From assembly GCA_016928935.1 (NCBI GenBank), contig JAFGJU010000232.1, forward strand, positions 1 through 23,826: a stretch of 23,826 nucleotides of DNA, in the 5' to 3' direction. Each line of letters opens with the position of its first letter. Position 1 is the stretch's first letter. Shown piece by piece: positions 7,186-14,527 of this stretch. Both the position numbers and the translations under genes were made by a program. The notes beneath the pieces were generated by a model that was not told the DNA's origin, did not search any database, and was given only the letters and a program-made list of their open reading frames with translations. Source of the stretch: Candidatus Eiseniibacteriota bacterium. Its GTDB lineage: Bacteria; Eisenbacteria; RBG-16-71-46; JAFGJU01.

Positions 7186-7734
7186 TCACCCGGTGAGAAG
7201 GTCCGAGACTTTGAACACGGAGTCAAAACGATACCCGGCGCGCCTGATCTCCTCCGCCCCTCCTTCCTCTCTGTCCACGACTGCCATGGTGCGGGCGACC
7301 ACGCATCCCTCCTCCTCGGCGGCCCTGGCCGCGTCCAGAATCGAACCGGCGGTCGTCACCACATCGTCCACTATGACGACCTTCCAGCCCCGCCGGAAGT
7401 TGCCTTCCAGCTTGGCGGAGGTGCCGTGGGCCTTCTGCTGCTTCCGGACCATGAAGGTGGGGAGGGCCTTGCGCTCGACAAAGCTCACCGCGGCGACTGC
7501 TCCGGCTATGGGGTCGGCTCCGATTGTGGGTCCGCCCAGTGCGTCTGCGCGGTCCTCGCCAAGCATGGCCAGCAGGACCCTGGCCAGAAGGTACGCGCCC
7601 TCGGGCAGTGTGCTCAGCTTCCTCAAGTCGAGATAGTAGCTGCTCTTTCTGCCGGAGGAGAGCGTGAAGTCCCCATACGAGATGCAGTGGGTCCGGATGA
7701 GCTCCGCGAGTCTCTCTCTGTCTGTGTCCGACAT
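7186..7734 (-). CDS. pyrE: Orotate phosphoribosyltransferase
   Basis: A 182-residue cytosolic enzyme that joins orotate to PRPP to give OMP in de novo pyrimidine synthesis. It shows the family N-terminus with YGDFTLSSGRKSSYYLDLR (about 20-38), the catalytic flexible loop VRKQQKAHG (96-104) and the PRPP-binding signature VVIVDDVVTTAGS (119-131). Length fits short bacterial OPRTases. The ATG at 7734 is chosen because GGAGG stands 4 nt upstream and the family N-terminus begins there. The frame extends to 7779, but that adds non-homologous residues. No other pyr gene is adjacent. It is divergent from the propeller subtilase and has its own promoter. Confidence 0.93.
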   Translation of the reverse strand: MSDTDRERLAELIRTHCISYGDFTLSSGRKSSYYLDLRKLSTLPEGAYLLARVLLAMLGEDRADALGGPTIGADPIAGAVAAVSFVERKALPTFMVRKQQKAHGTSAKLEGNFRRGWKVVIVDDVVTTAGSILDAARAAEEEGCVVARTMAVVDREEGGAEEIRRAGYRFDSVFKVSDLLTG

Positions 7735-7779
7735 ACGACCTCCAACGCGAAGGGTACCCGTCGACGACGCACCCGGCAC

Positions 7780-7807
7780 AGTGTAGCGGTCCTTGCCGGC
7801 GTGTCAA
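7780..7807 (-). promoter_or_regulatory. Promoter of pyrE
   Basis: On the minus strand, a perfect TTGACA (7802-7807) and TACACT (7780-7785) are 16 bp apart, leaving a leader of about 40 nt. The -35 end lies 22 bp from the divergent promoter at 7830-7858, so the two could interfere or be co-regulated. Confidence 0.55.
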
Positions 7808-7829
7808 GACGCAGACGGGCTGTTTCTGA

Positions 7830-7858
7830 TTCCGACCGGCGGGCCTTGCTGGTATACT
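7830..7858 (+). promoter_or_regulatory. Extended -10 promoter of the propeller subtilase
   Basis: TATACT (7853-7858) is preceded by TGG, an extended -10. The -35 element TTCCGA (7830-7835) at 17 bp is poor (3/6). Start of transcription would be about 35 nt before the ATG at 7900. Confidence 0.5.
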
Positions 7859-7899
7859 GTGACAAAAGCACTCTCGCACGGCAAACTAGGGGGATCATC

Positions 7900-10800
7900 A
7901 TGAGAAGTCCTGTCGTCTATTGCGAACGCTCTCGCCGGCCGGGGGGGCGCCTCTCGCGTTTCGCCGCGGCGCCGGGCGCCGCGACGGTCTCCGTGTCGCT
8001 TTTTATGCTTCTGTGCTCAGGTCTGACGGGAGTGGGGGTCGCCGGGGAACACGCGGTCCCGTACGCGCCGGACGGAGCGCGCACGGCCGTCGGCTCCGCC
8101 CCGCAGACTTCGGTCGAGACCGCCGCGGCGGCGGACCCTGTCTTCCGTTTACGCACCGTGGGACTGGCTTCGAGGCCGGGCCTCAGGTTCGCCAGGGGTG
8201 TCGTGGTGGTGAGCTTGGACGAGGGGCTGGAGGCTCGGCCGGGTGGTGGATTCCGGATTGCGAAGGGGTCGGGCCTGGACAGCGTGCTCGCTTCGCGCGG
8301 GATCCTCAGGGCCGAAAGGCTGTTCCCGTGGGACTGCGAAGACAGGACCGGCGGTGAGTGCGGCTTCCTGAGATTAACCTTCCCGGAGGAGACGAACCTC
8401 CAGGAGTTGATGGAAGCGCTGGCCGCGGTGGAGGGAGTCGCCCGAGTGGAACCGGTGGGTGTGCACAGTGTGAATTTCCGTCCCGACGACCCTTACTCGG
8501 GCTGGCAGTGGGCGTTGAATCACGTTCCCGACCACGACGTCAACGCGCCTGAGGCGTGGGACGTGGAACGGGGAGATTCGTCGGTGGTCGTGGCAGTCGT
8601 GGACACCGGCGTGGACTGGCAGCATCCCGACCTGGGCGGCGAGGCCCCGTACACCGGCGGGAACGTCTGGACGAACTGGGAAGAGATGAACGGCGCAGCC
8701 GGAGTCGACGACGACGCCAACGGCTTCGTCGACGACGTGCGCGGCTGGGACTTCGTGACCGGCGAGGGCGGGAGTGCCTGCGCGGGCGAAGACGCCGAGA
8801 CGACGGACAACGACCCGGCTGATTACTACGGGCACGGAACGCACGTGGCGGGGATAGCGGCGGCGGTGACGGACAACGCGACCGGCGTGGCGAGCCTCGC
8901 GCATGACTGCAAGGTCATGCCCGTGCGCGCGGGCTGGTGCGCCCTGGGTTACGGCGGCGTTGTGAGAATGGACTTCTGCGCGCAGGGCATCATGTACGCG
9001 GCCAGGAACGGCGCCAGAGTCATCAACTGCAGCTGGAACTCGGACGCCAGCGGAGGCCTCGACCTCGCGGCCGACACCGCAGTCGCGCGCGGAGCCATAA
9101 TAGTCGTATCGGCGGGGAACCAGGCCAACCAGTCGCAGGCCGCCAACTACCTGAGCACGAGGGGCGACTGCTTCGACGTGGCGGCCACGGACTCGAACGA
9201 CGTGAAGTACGAAGGCAGCAGCTACGGCACCTGGGTCGACTTCAGCGCTCCAGGCGAGGCGGTCCTCAGCACGTACTACAACCGCATGGAGGGTAATCCG
9301 CAGGCGCGGCACTGGTACGCTTTCATGGACGGCACGTCCATGGCCGCACCGCACGTGTCCGGCCTCGCCGCCCTCCTGCTGTCTCAGGACCCCGCGCGCA
9401 CGTGGGCCGCTGTCCGGAACGCCATCGTGTCCACCTGTGACCCGATAGGCGAGCTGAACCCTTCATACGCCGGCCTGCTGGGCGCCGGTAGGATAAACGC
9501 TTACAAAGCGCTGTCGCTGGGCAGCGGGAACTGGCAGAAGTCCACCGACGGGCCCGTGGCCGGGTCGCCTCTTCCTGTGACGGTCGGCCTTCAGGAATGG
9601 GCCGTCGTGACGAGCTCCGACGGGTGCGTGTACGTGCTCAGTTCGGGCGGCGGTCAGGCAGCCGGATGGCCCAAGTGTCTTCCCGGGAGCTTGACCTCGC
9701 CGGCCGCCGGCCATCTGGACGGCGACGGCTCCGTGGAGATAGTCGCGGCCAGCGATTCGGGGTACGTGTGCGTCTGGGAGGCCAACGGAAGCACTTCCCT
9801 GGGCTGGCCCGTCAAGCTCGGCGCGGGAGTGGTGTCGGGTCCCGTGCTCTGCGACCTGGATGAGGACGGCCGCCTTGAGATAGTGTGCGGGACCGCCGAC
9901 GCCTCGGTGCACGTACTGGAGCCGGACGGGAGCGAGAGCACGACACCGGTCGATCTATCCGGTTTCGTGACCTCGGACCCGGCGTTCGTCACTGTGGGGC
10001 TTGATAGCAGCTCCGTGATGATGATGGGGACTTCGGACTCCAGACTTGAGGCCTTCGAGGCGTCCGGAGTCCGGCCGGCGGGCTGGCCCGTTACGCTCGG
10101 AACGTGCCTCGTGCGCTCGCCCGCGGCGGCGGATGTGGACGCGGACGGACGCGGCGAGGTGTTCGTGGGAGACGCAGACGGCTACCTTTACGGAGTGGAC
10201 GACCTGGGAGGTCTCCTGGACGGCTGGCCGCGGTCGAGCTCCGCCGCAGTCACCCGTTCTCTGGCGCTGGGTGACGTGGACGGCGACAGCATACCGGACG
10301 TGGTGGCCGCTTGCTCAGACGGCGCGGTGTACGTGTGGAGCGTTGGGGGAGAGCTGATCGCCGGCTGGCCTGCCCACGCCGGCGGCACGGTCTCTTCGTC
10401 GCCGGCCGTGGTCGACGTGGACGCCGACGGGAAGTGCGAGATTGCGGTGGGGTGCGACGACGGCGACATGTACGTCTGGACCTCGCAGGGGGTTCCGTTG
10501 GCGGGGTGGCCCCGCAGCACTGGAGCCGAAATCAGGTCCTCTCCCTGCCTGCACGACTTCGACGGAGACGGGGAGTTCGAGCTTGTGGTCGGCTCCGACG
10601 ACGGCAAAGTTCACTTCTGGAACCTGGACGGCTCCAGCGCTCCCGACCAGGTCGCGGGATGGCCCATGTACAGGCACGACGCGTACAGGACGGGAAACTC
10701 GGGCCTCACTTTTGTGACGCCGCCCCGGCCGGTCAAGCCTCACCTCGCGGTAGTGGCCAGCCCCAACCCGTTCGGCGGTGACGCCGCGGCCGTGACCTTT

Positions 10801-11040
10801 AACATATCGATCCCTGGCTCAAGCGGAGCTTCGTCGGGCCGGCGCGGGGCCGTGTTGATATTCGACGTGGCGGGCCGGGTGGTGGCGGAGATACCGGTGT
10901 TCGGAGCGGGAAGCCAGCTCTCCGTGACGTGGGACGGCGGCAACGGCTCTTCGCGAAAGCTGGGAGCCGGAGTCTACGCCTACACGGCGGAAATAGACGG
11001 CCTCAAAGCGGAAGGGAAGCTCGTTTTTCTGAAGCGGTGA
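7900..11040 (+). CDS. Secreted S8 subtilase fused to a seven-repeat VCBS/FG-GAP propeller with T9SS-type tail
   Basis: A 1046-residue exported protease. A signal anchor/peptide (hydrophobic about 26-49) is followed by an inhibitor-like prodomain (about 95-190) and an S8 domain with Asp235 (VVDTGVD), His312 (GHGTHVAG), Asn407 (SAGN) and Ser480 (DGTSMAAPH). Residues about 565-922 hold seven repeats of about 47 residues. Each has a DxDxDG-type calcium loop (605, 652, 745, 792, 839, 886) and a GWP turn; the one near 699 is degenerate. This matches a beta-propeller. The tail (about 946-1046) starts SPNPF, contains FDVAGRVV and LGAGVYAYTAEI, and ends LVFLKR. The start is the ATG at 7900, with AGGGGG (7888-7893) 6 nt upstream; the frame remains open to 7003 but overlaps pyrE. 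The likely role is surface or extracellular proteolysis, with the propeller binding a partner or substrate. The substrate is unknown. Confidence 0.92.
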   Translation: MRSPVVYCERSRRPGGRLSRFAAAPGAATVSVSLFMLLCSGLTGVGVAGEHAVPYAPDGARTAVGSAPQTSVETAAAADPVFRLRTVGLASRPGLRFARGVVVVSLDEGLEARPGGGFRIAKGSGLDSVLASRGILRAERLFPWDCEDRTGGECGFLRLTFPEETNLQELMEALAAVEGVARVEPVGVHSVNFRPDDPYSGWQWALNHVPDHDVNAPEAWDVERGDSSVVVAVVDTGVDWQHPDLGGEAPYTGGNVWTNWEEMNGAAGVDDDANGFVDDVRGWDFVTGEGGSACAGEDAETTDNDPADYYGHGTHVAGIAAAVTDNATGVASLAHDCKVMPVRAGWCALGYGGVVRMDFCAQGIMYAARNGARVINCSWNSDASGGLDLAADTAVARGAIIVVSAGNQANQSQAANYLSTRGDCFDVAATDSNDVKYEGSSYGTWVDFSAPGEAVLSTYYNRMEGNPQARHWYAFMDGTSMAAPHVSGLAALLLSQDPARTWAAVRNAIVSTCDPIGELNPSYAGLLGAGRINAYKALSLGSGNWQKSTDGPVAGSPLPVTVGLQEWAVVTSSDGCVYVLSSGGGQAAGWPKCLPGSLTSPAAGHLDGDGSVEIVAASDSGYVCVWEANGSTSLGWPVKLGAGVVSGPVLCDLDEDGRLEIVCGTADASVHVLEPDGSESTTPVDLSGFVTSDPAFVTVGLDSSSVMMMGTSDSRLEAFEASGVRPAGWPVTLGTCLVRSPAAADVDADGRGEVFVGDADGYLYGVDDLGGLLDGWPRSSSAAVTRSLALGDVDGDSIPDVVAACSDGAVYVWSVGGELIAGWPAHAGGTVSSSPAVVDVDADGKCEIAVGCDDGDMYVWTSQGVPLAGWPRSTGAEIRSSPCLHDFDGDGEFELVVGSDDGKVHFWNLDGSSAPDQVAGWPMYRHDAYRTGNSGLTFVTPPRPVKPHLAVVASPNPFGGDAAAVTFNISIPGSSGASSGRRGAVLIFDVAGRVVAEIPVFGAGSQLSVTWDGGNGSSRKLGAGVYAYTAEIDGLKAEGKLVFLKR
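9592..10665 (+). repeat. Coding repeats of about 141 bp (VCBS/FG-GAP propeller blades)
   Basis: Seven blade-like units recur with a period of 47 codons. The acidic calcium loops begin at about 9712, 9853, (9994 degenerate), 10132, 10273, 10414 and 10555. The similarity is mainly at protein level (aspartate loop, GWP, YVW). The DNA copies have diverged, so this is an old domain repeat and not a recent tandem duplication. Confidence 0.7.
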
Positions 11041-11132
11041 CGGGCGTGGGGCCTGTTCACCGGCGTGCGCGTGCGGGACCGACTCCGCGGCAGGCGCCGA
11101 TCACCTGCGCGGGACACCAAATGGGTCCCGGA

Positions 11133-11172
11133 AAGGGAAAAAGTGGAGAGGAGGGCGAATGCCCTCCTCTCC
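11133..11172 (-). terminator. Intrinsic terminator of the fibronectin lipoprotein gene
   Basis: A perfect 12-bp stem (GGAGAGGAGGGC at 11145-11156 with its complement at 11161-11172) closes a 4-nt loop. Read leftward it is followed by ACTTTTTCCCTTTCC, a good U-tract. It lies about 42 nt after the stop at 11215. Read rightward the tail is not T-rich, so it probably does not end the propeller-subtilase transcript efficiently. The rest of the 11041-11214 gap holds nothing else I can support. Confidence 0.8.
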
Positions 11173-11214
11173 GCTTGGTAGCCACCTGGTTGTGAAGGAG
11201 TCAGCCCGAGATTC

Positions 11215-11676
11215 CTACATTATCTGCTGCGCGTCCGGGTATCCCGGATTCTCCGGAGTCTCAACGTCCACCCCGACAGACACAGCCATCACCTGCGAGT
11301 AGCCGCTCTCGTTGCCGGACATGTCAACAGCGGTCGTCCTGAAGTAGTACGTCATGCCCGATGTGAGTCCGTTGATGGTGTAGGTGTTGCCTGTGGTCGG
11401 CTGGGAGTTGATGACGATGTAGCTGTTGTGATTCTGCGGGTTCGGCTCGTACTTGTACACGTTGTAACCCGCCAGGTCGGCCTCCGTGTTCTTGGCCCAA
11501 CGCAGGAGCGCGGAGTTGCCGATGGCCTTGGGCTGCCACGCAGTGGGGGCCATCGGAGGCACGCTGTCCTCCTGGGTAGAGACCGGGCTAGTGCTGTTCT
11601 CGCTGCTGCAACCGGTCATTACAAAGGGCGCAAGAAGCAGGGCTAGTACCATGAGAGTGGACCGCTTGTTGAGCAT
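11215..11676 (-). CDS. Small lipoprotein with one fibronectin type III domain
   Basis: A 153-residue predicted lipoprotein. A short signal (residues 1-22, hydrophobic LMVLALLLAPFVM) ends in MTGC, so Cys23 would be lipidated. The -3 residue is Met, which is slightly unusual for a lipobox. After a Ser/Thr/Pro linker, residues about 42-137 form a fibronectin-III fold, with ALLRWAKNTEADLAGYNVYKY, YTINGLTSGMTYYFRTTAVD and SGNESGYS being typical strands. The C-terminus is a short Pro/Glu-rich tail. The ribosome-binding site AAAGGAGGT (11685-11693 on the complement) is near perfect at 8 nt, suggesting high expression. It is a single-gene unit with a strong terminator. The likely role is structural or adhesive at the cell envelope; no specific function can be assigned. 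Confidence 0.82.
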   Translation of the reverse strand: MLNKRSTLMVLALLLAPFVMTGCSSENSTSPVSTQEDSVPPMAPTAWQPKAIGNSALLRWAKNTEADLAGYNVYKYEPNPQNHNSYIVINSQPTTGNTYTINGLTSGMTYYFRTTAVDMSGNESGYSQVMAVSVGVDVETPENPGYPDAQQIM

Positions 11677-11990
11677 CGAAACCTACCTCCTTTGGGTGGT
11701 GAGTCGATCCGTCTCGCGCTATGTTGGAGAGCCACGTTGTAGTCGCATGAAGCGCAGAGTCTGTTACGGCTAGCCAGCGAACGTATGCGGCTCATCGCAA
11801 GAACCGTACCATTCGTCCCCGACGGAGCAGAATGGGCCCGGCAGTGCCGCATCCGTTTGGAATAGAACGGGGTCACGCGCGAGAAATCCGTGGCACGGCG
11901 GGCCGCCGCCCGGGACCGGGGTGTGACGGCCGGGGAATCAGTAGCGAGTTGCACTTCTCGTTTGCAAAATGCGATGGGCCGGGCGCACGG

Positions 11991-12102
11991 CCGCGTGACC
12001 CCCTGACTCCGGCTCCAGGCCGTCCTTGACAGGGCAGCCGAGGGGGTGCTAGTTTGACGGCCTGGCAACTCCGGCAGGCAGGTCACGCGGCTGACCGCGT
12101 GA
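11991..12102. repeat. Inverted GGTCACGCGG repeats flanking the M23-dnaE-accA promoter
   Basis: CCGCGTGACC (11991-12000) and its exact complement GGTCACGCGG (12081-12090) are 80 bp apart. The second copy also forms a perfect 8-bp hairpin with CCGCGTGA (12095-12102). A further GGTCACGCG lies at 11871-11879. The copies bracket the promoter at 12026-12055, which would suit a regulator-binding operator pair. The downstream copy is also a possible leader RNA hairpin. Confidence 0.4.
12026..12055 (+). promoter_or_regulatory. Putative promoter of the M23-dnaE-accA operon
   Basis: A perfect TTGACA (12026-12031) is followed after 18 bp by TAGTTT (12050-12055), a weak -10 supported by TG at the extended -10 position. 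Transcription would start near 12062, leaving a leader of about 78 nt that contains the 12083-12102 hairpin. Confidence 0.45.
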
Positions 12103-12139
12103 GGGGGTGGGAGGTCTTCGAGCGAAGAGAGAGTGCGCG

Positions 12140-14527
12140 ATGCTGCCTTTGACTCGCATCAGGACGACCCGCCGGCCGAGGCACCTGCCGAGCCGCCCGT
12201 CCAAGCAGGCGCTGGGTAGCCTGCTGCTTGGAGCCGTTCTCTTCTGGCCGAGTTGTGTTCACTGCCAGGAGCTCGGCCCGCCGCTTCCGTCGTGGTTTCC
12301 GATTACCTCCACGTTTTGCGAGTACAGGCCGCAGCACTTCCACGCCGGCATAGACCTCTCCACCGGAGGCAGGGCGGGAGTGCCGGTCTTGGCAGTGGGC
12401 CGGGGCCACGTCCAACGAGTGCGCGTCTCGGGGTCGGGCTACGGGAAGGCCGTGTATCTGCTTCTGGACAACGGCATGACGGCGGTCTACGGGCATCTGG
12501 ACGCCTTCTCGGAGGGGATACAGTCCCACGTGTTGTCCGAGCAGCTCCGGTCCGGGCAGTACGAGCAGGACCTTTTCCCGCCGGCCGGCCTGCTCGGCGT
12601 CGAGCGCGGGGACACGATAGGGGTCTCGGGAGACACCGGCGCCTCGTCCGGTCCTCATCTCCACTTCGAGCTGAGGAGGGCGGACACCGCCCTGAATCCG
12701 CTCAAGACGGCGTACAGCCTTGCGGACGGGGTGCGGCCGGCTTTCAACTACGTGAGACTGATCCCGGTGGGGCCCGAGTCGGAGATAGACGGTGCCTGTG
12801 CGCCGTGCGTCGTCCGACTGGGCCGCGCCGAAACGGCGGGAGTCCGCGAGGCCACGAGAGTCCCCAGGATTTCTGGGAGTTTCTATGTGTCGGCGTCCGT
12901 CTTCGACAGGACCTGTGGAGCGTCTAACCGCCTGGCCGTGTACGAGACGAGAGTGTTTCTGGACGACTCGCTGGTGTTTGAGAGAAGGTTCGACGACGTA
13001 GACGTAGCTCGGGGTCACGAGGTGGAGCTGGTCTACGACCTGGGGCTGGCGCGCAGGGGCGAGCGCTTCACGCTCAACCTCAGGGGCTTCGAAGGCGCAA
13101 CGCTTCCCGTTGCCCGAGGATCGGGTCCGGGGTCGGGAGTCATAGACGTGGCCGGGGCCGGTCTCAGGGGACGCCACGTCTTGCGAGTGGAGGCGGCAGA
13201 CATAGCGGGGAACAGAAGCGCCGCCGTTTTGAGATTCCTTGCCGGGAGCAAGCCCTCGGTGGAATCGGTCGGGTTTCGTAAGAACGGTTCCGTGCTTTCC
13301 GTGGAGGCGCGCGTGAGGCGCGGCAACCAGTCCGGAGACGCAGCCGGGACCGAGCGGGTCTGGCTCAGGTACGACCTGTGGGCGGTGCCGGGCGAGCCGG
13401 GCAAGGCCAGGTTCCGCCCCGCGGCTTCCCAGCCGGTGTCCCAGGCCGGAGAAGCCGCCTACGTGTGTGAGGTGGAGCTGCCGGCCTGTCTGGAGGGGGT
13501 CGGCCTGGAGGGCCTGGCCGGTGAGTTCAGAGTCTGGGTGGAAGACGAGGACGGGTTCGACTCTGCGCCGTACACGGAATGCCTGCGCGGGTCAAACAGC
13601 CCGGCGGAAGTCCACGCGGAGCTTGAGGCGGAGAGACACAAGGATTTCATCGAGATACTCGCAAACGTCACCCCGCGGTGCGTGAGGCCGAGAATCGGCA
13701 TTGTGACGAGGGACACTGTTTGGCTCAAGGTGGTGGAGGTTGAGGACGGCCGGTACAGGGCAAGGTTCCGGTTCTCGCACCTCTTCTCGGACGGCGGCAC
13801 AGCCGTGTGTGTGCTCCGTGCTGGTGGGGCCTGGGTCGTGACGCGGTCCTTGCCGATTCCGCTCTCGCTGGTCCGCAAGGGGACGGAGGGTGAGGTGGGA
13901 ACGACGGGTGACGAGGCCGCCTTCCGGTACGAGCCCGACACCTTCTATTCAGACGCCTACCTGAGCATACGGAAGAAGGGCGCCGGAGAACCGCCTCCGG
14001 GCCTCAGTTTTGCGAGTGACGTTTTTTCCTTCGAGTCCGGCGACGTAGTCTTTGACAAACCGGGCACGGTGGTCATAAGATGTGCAGACGAGGCTGCGGC
14101 TTCCGGCAAGGTGGCAGTCTACGGCCGGGAGTCCGGCTCGAGATGGAGCTACGCCGGCGCCCTCGCCGACACCGTGGCCAACACGGTGGGGGCCCAGGTC
14201 AGGAGGCTCTGCGACTACGCCCTGATCAGGGACGAAATCCCGCCGAGTGTCGCTGTTGTACGGCCGCGGAGCGGCAGTGTGACGGCGCACCGCACGCCGC
14301 CGGTCTACGCCTGTGTCCGGGACGTCGGCTCAGGAGTGGAGTGGAAGGGAATGACGGTGACCGTGGACGGCCGCAAGGTCCTCAGTGCATGGGACCCAAG
14401 GTATTCCAGGCTGAGCGTCGTGCACTCGACTCCCCTCGCGGCCGGCAGGCATCGAGTCGTGTTTGAAGTCAGGGACAGGTCGGGCAATTTGAGCGTTGCC
14501 GAGACTTCTTTCAGGGTCTCGAGGTGA
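12140..14527 (+). CDS. Exported M23 (LytM-type) peptidoglycan endopeptidase with long beta-rich C-terminus
   Basis: A 795-residue exported zinc peptidase. An Arg/Lys-rich N-region and hydrophobic core (about 24-38) form a signal peptide. The LytM domain (about 50-190) has the zinc motif HFHAGID (His68, Asp72), a GYGKAVYLLLDNGMTAVYGHL strand pair and GPHLHFE (His173, His175), so it looks catalytically competent. It resembles long M23 proteins of Bacteroidota, including the VxRxDLFP-like insertion before the last motif. The rest (190-795) is a series of Ig-like beta domains with VEAADIAGNRS and VRDRSGNLS turns and no T9SS tail. The start is the ATG at 12140; its ribosome-binding site is weak, and GTG 12107 is an alternative. 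The stop codon overlaps the dnaE start (TGATG), indicating coupled translation. The likely role is periplasmic or surface wall remodelling. Confidence 0.87.
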   Translation: MLPLTRIRTTRRPRHLPSRPSKQALGSLLLGAVLFWPSCVHCQELGPPLPSWFPITSTFCEYRPQHFHAGIDLSTGGRAGVPVLAVGRGHVQRVRVSGSGYGKAVYLLLDNGMTAVYGHLDAFSEGIQSHVLSEQLRSGQYEQDLFPPAGLLGVERGDTIGVSGDTGASSGPHLHFELRRADTALNPLKTAYSLADGVRPAFNYVRLIPVGPESEIDGACAPCVVRLGRAETAGVREATRVPRISGSFYVSASVFDRTCGASNRLAVYETRVFLDDSLVFERRFDDVDVARGHEVELVYDLGLARRGERFTLNLRGFEGATLPVARGSGPGSGVIDVAGAGLRGRHVLRVEAADIAGNRSAAVLRFLAGSKPSVESVGFRKNGSVLSVEARVRRGNQSGDAAGTERVWLRYDLWAVPGEPGKARFRPAASQPVSQAGEAAYVCEVELPACLEGVGLEGLAGEFRVWVEDEDGFDSAPYTECLRGSNSPAEVHAELEAERHKDFIEILANVTPRCVRPRIGIVTRDTVWLKVVEVEDGRYRARFRFSHLFSDGGTAVCVLRAGGAWVVTRSLPIPLSLVRKGTEGEVGTTGDEAAFRYEPDTFYSDAYLSIRKKGAGEPPPGLSFASDVFSFESGDVVFDKPGTVVIRCADEAAASGKVAVYGRESGSRWSYAGALADTVANTVGAQVRRLCDYALIRDEIPPSVAVVRPRSGSVTAHRTPPVYACVRDVGSGVEWKGMTVTVDGRKVLSAWDPRYSRLSVVHSTPLAAGRHRVVFEVRDRSGNLSVAETSFRVSR

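Larger units (their letters stand above)
11677..12139. other. Intergenic region between divergent lipoprotein and M23 operon
   Basis: This 463-bp non-coding stretch holds the lipoprotein ribosome-binding site at its left end, the inferred M23 operon promoter (12026-12055) and repeated GGTCACGCG-type sequences near its right end. I found no convincing promoter for the leftward lipoprotein gene and no RNA gene. Frames crossing it are antisense extensions without ribosome-binding sites. Confidence 0.6.

Noticed and set aside
7003..7899. Upstream extension of the propeller subtilase frame
   Set aside because: The frame stays open by chance through the pyrE region. The ATG at 7900 has a good ribosome-binding site, a promoter just upstream and a signal sequence.
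9592..10665. Tandem or CRISPR-like repeat array
   Set aside because: The 141-bp periodicity is protein-level blade repetition inside one reading frame. The DNA copies are diverged and have no conserved spacer-repeat structure.
12083..13177. Leftward frame of 364 codons across the M23 promoter and gene start
   Set aside because: It overlaps the M23 signal peptide and catalytic domain, has low-complexity Arg/Pro/His composition and shows no homologous motif.
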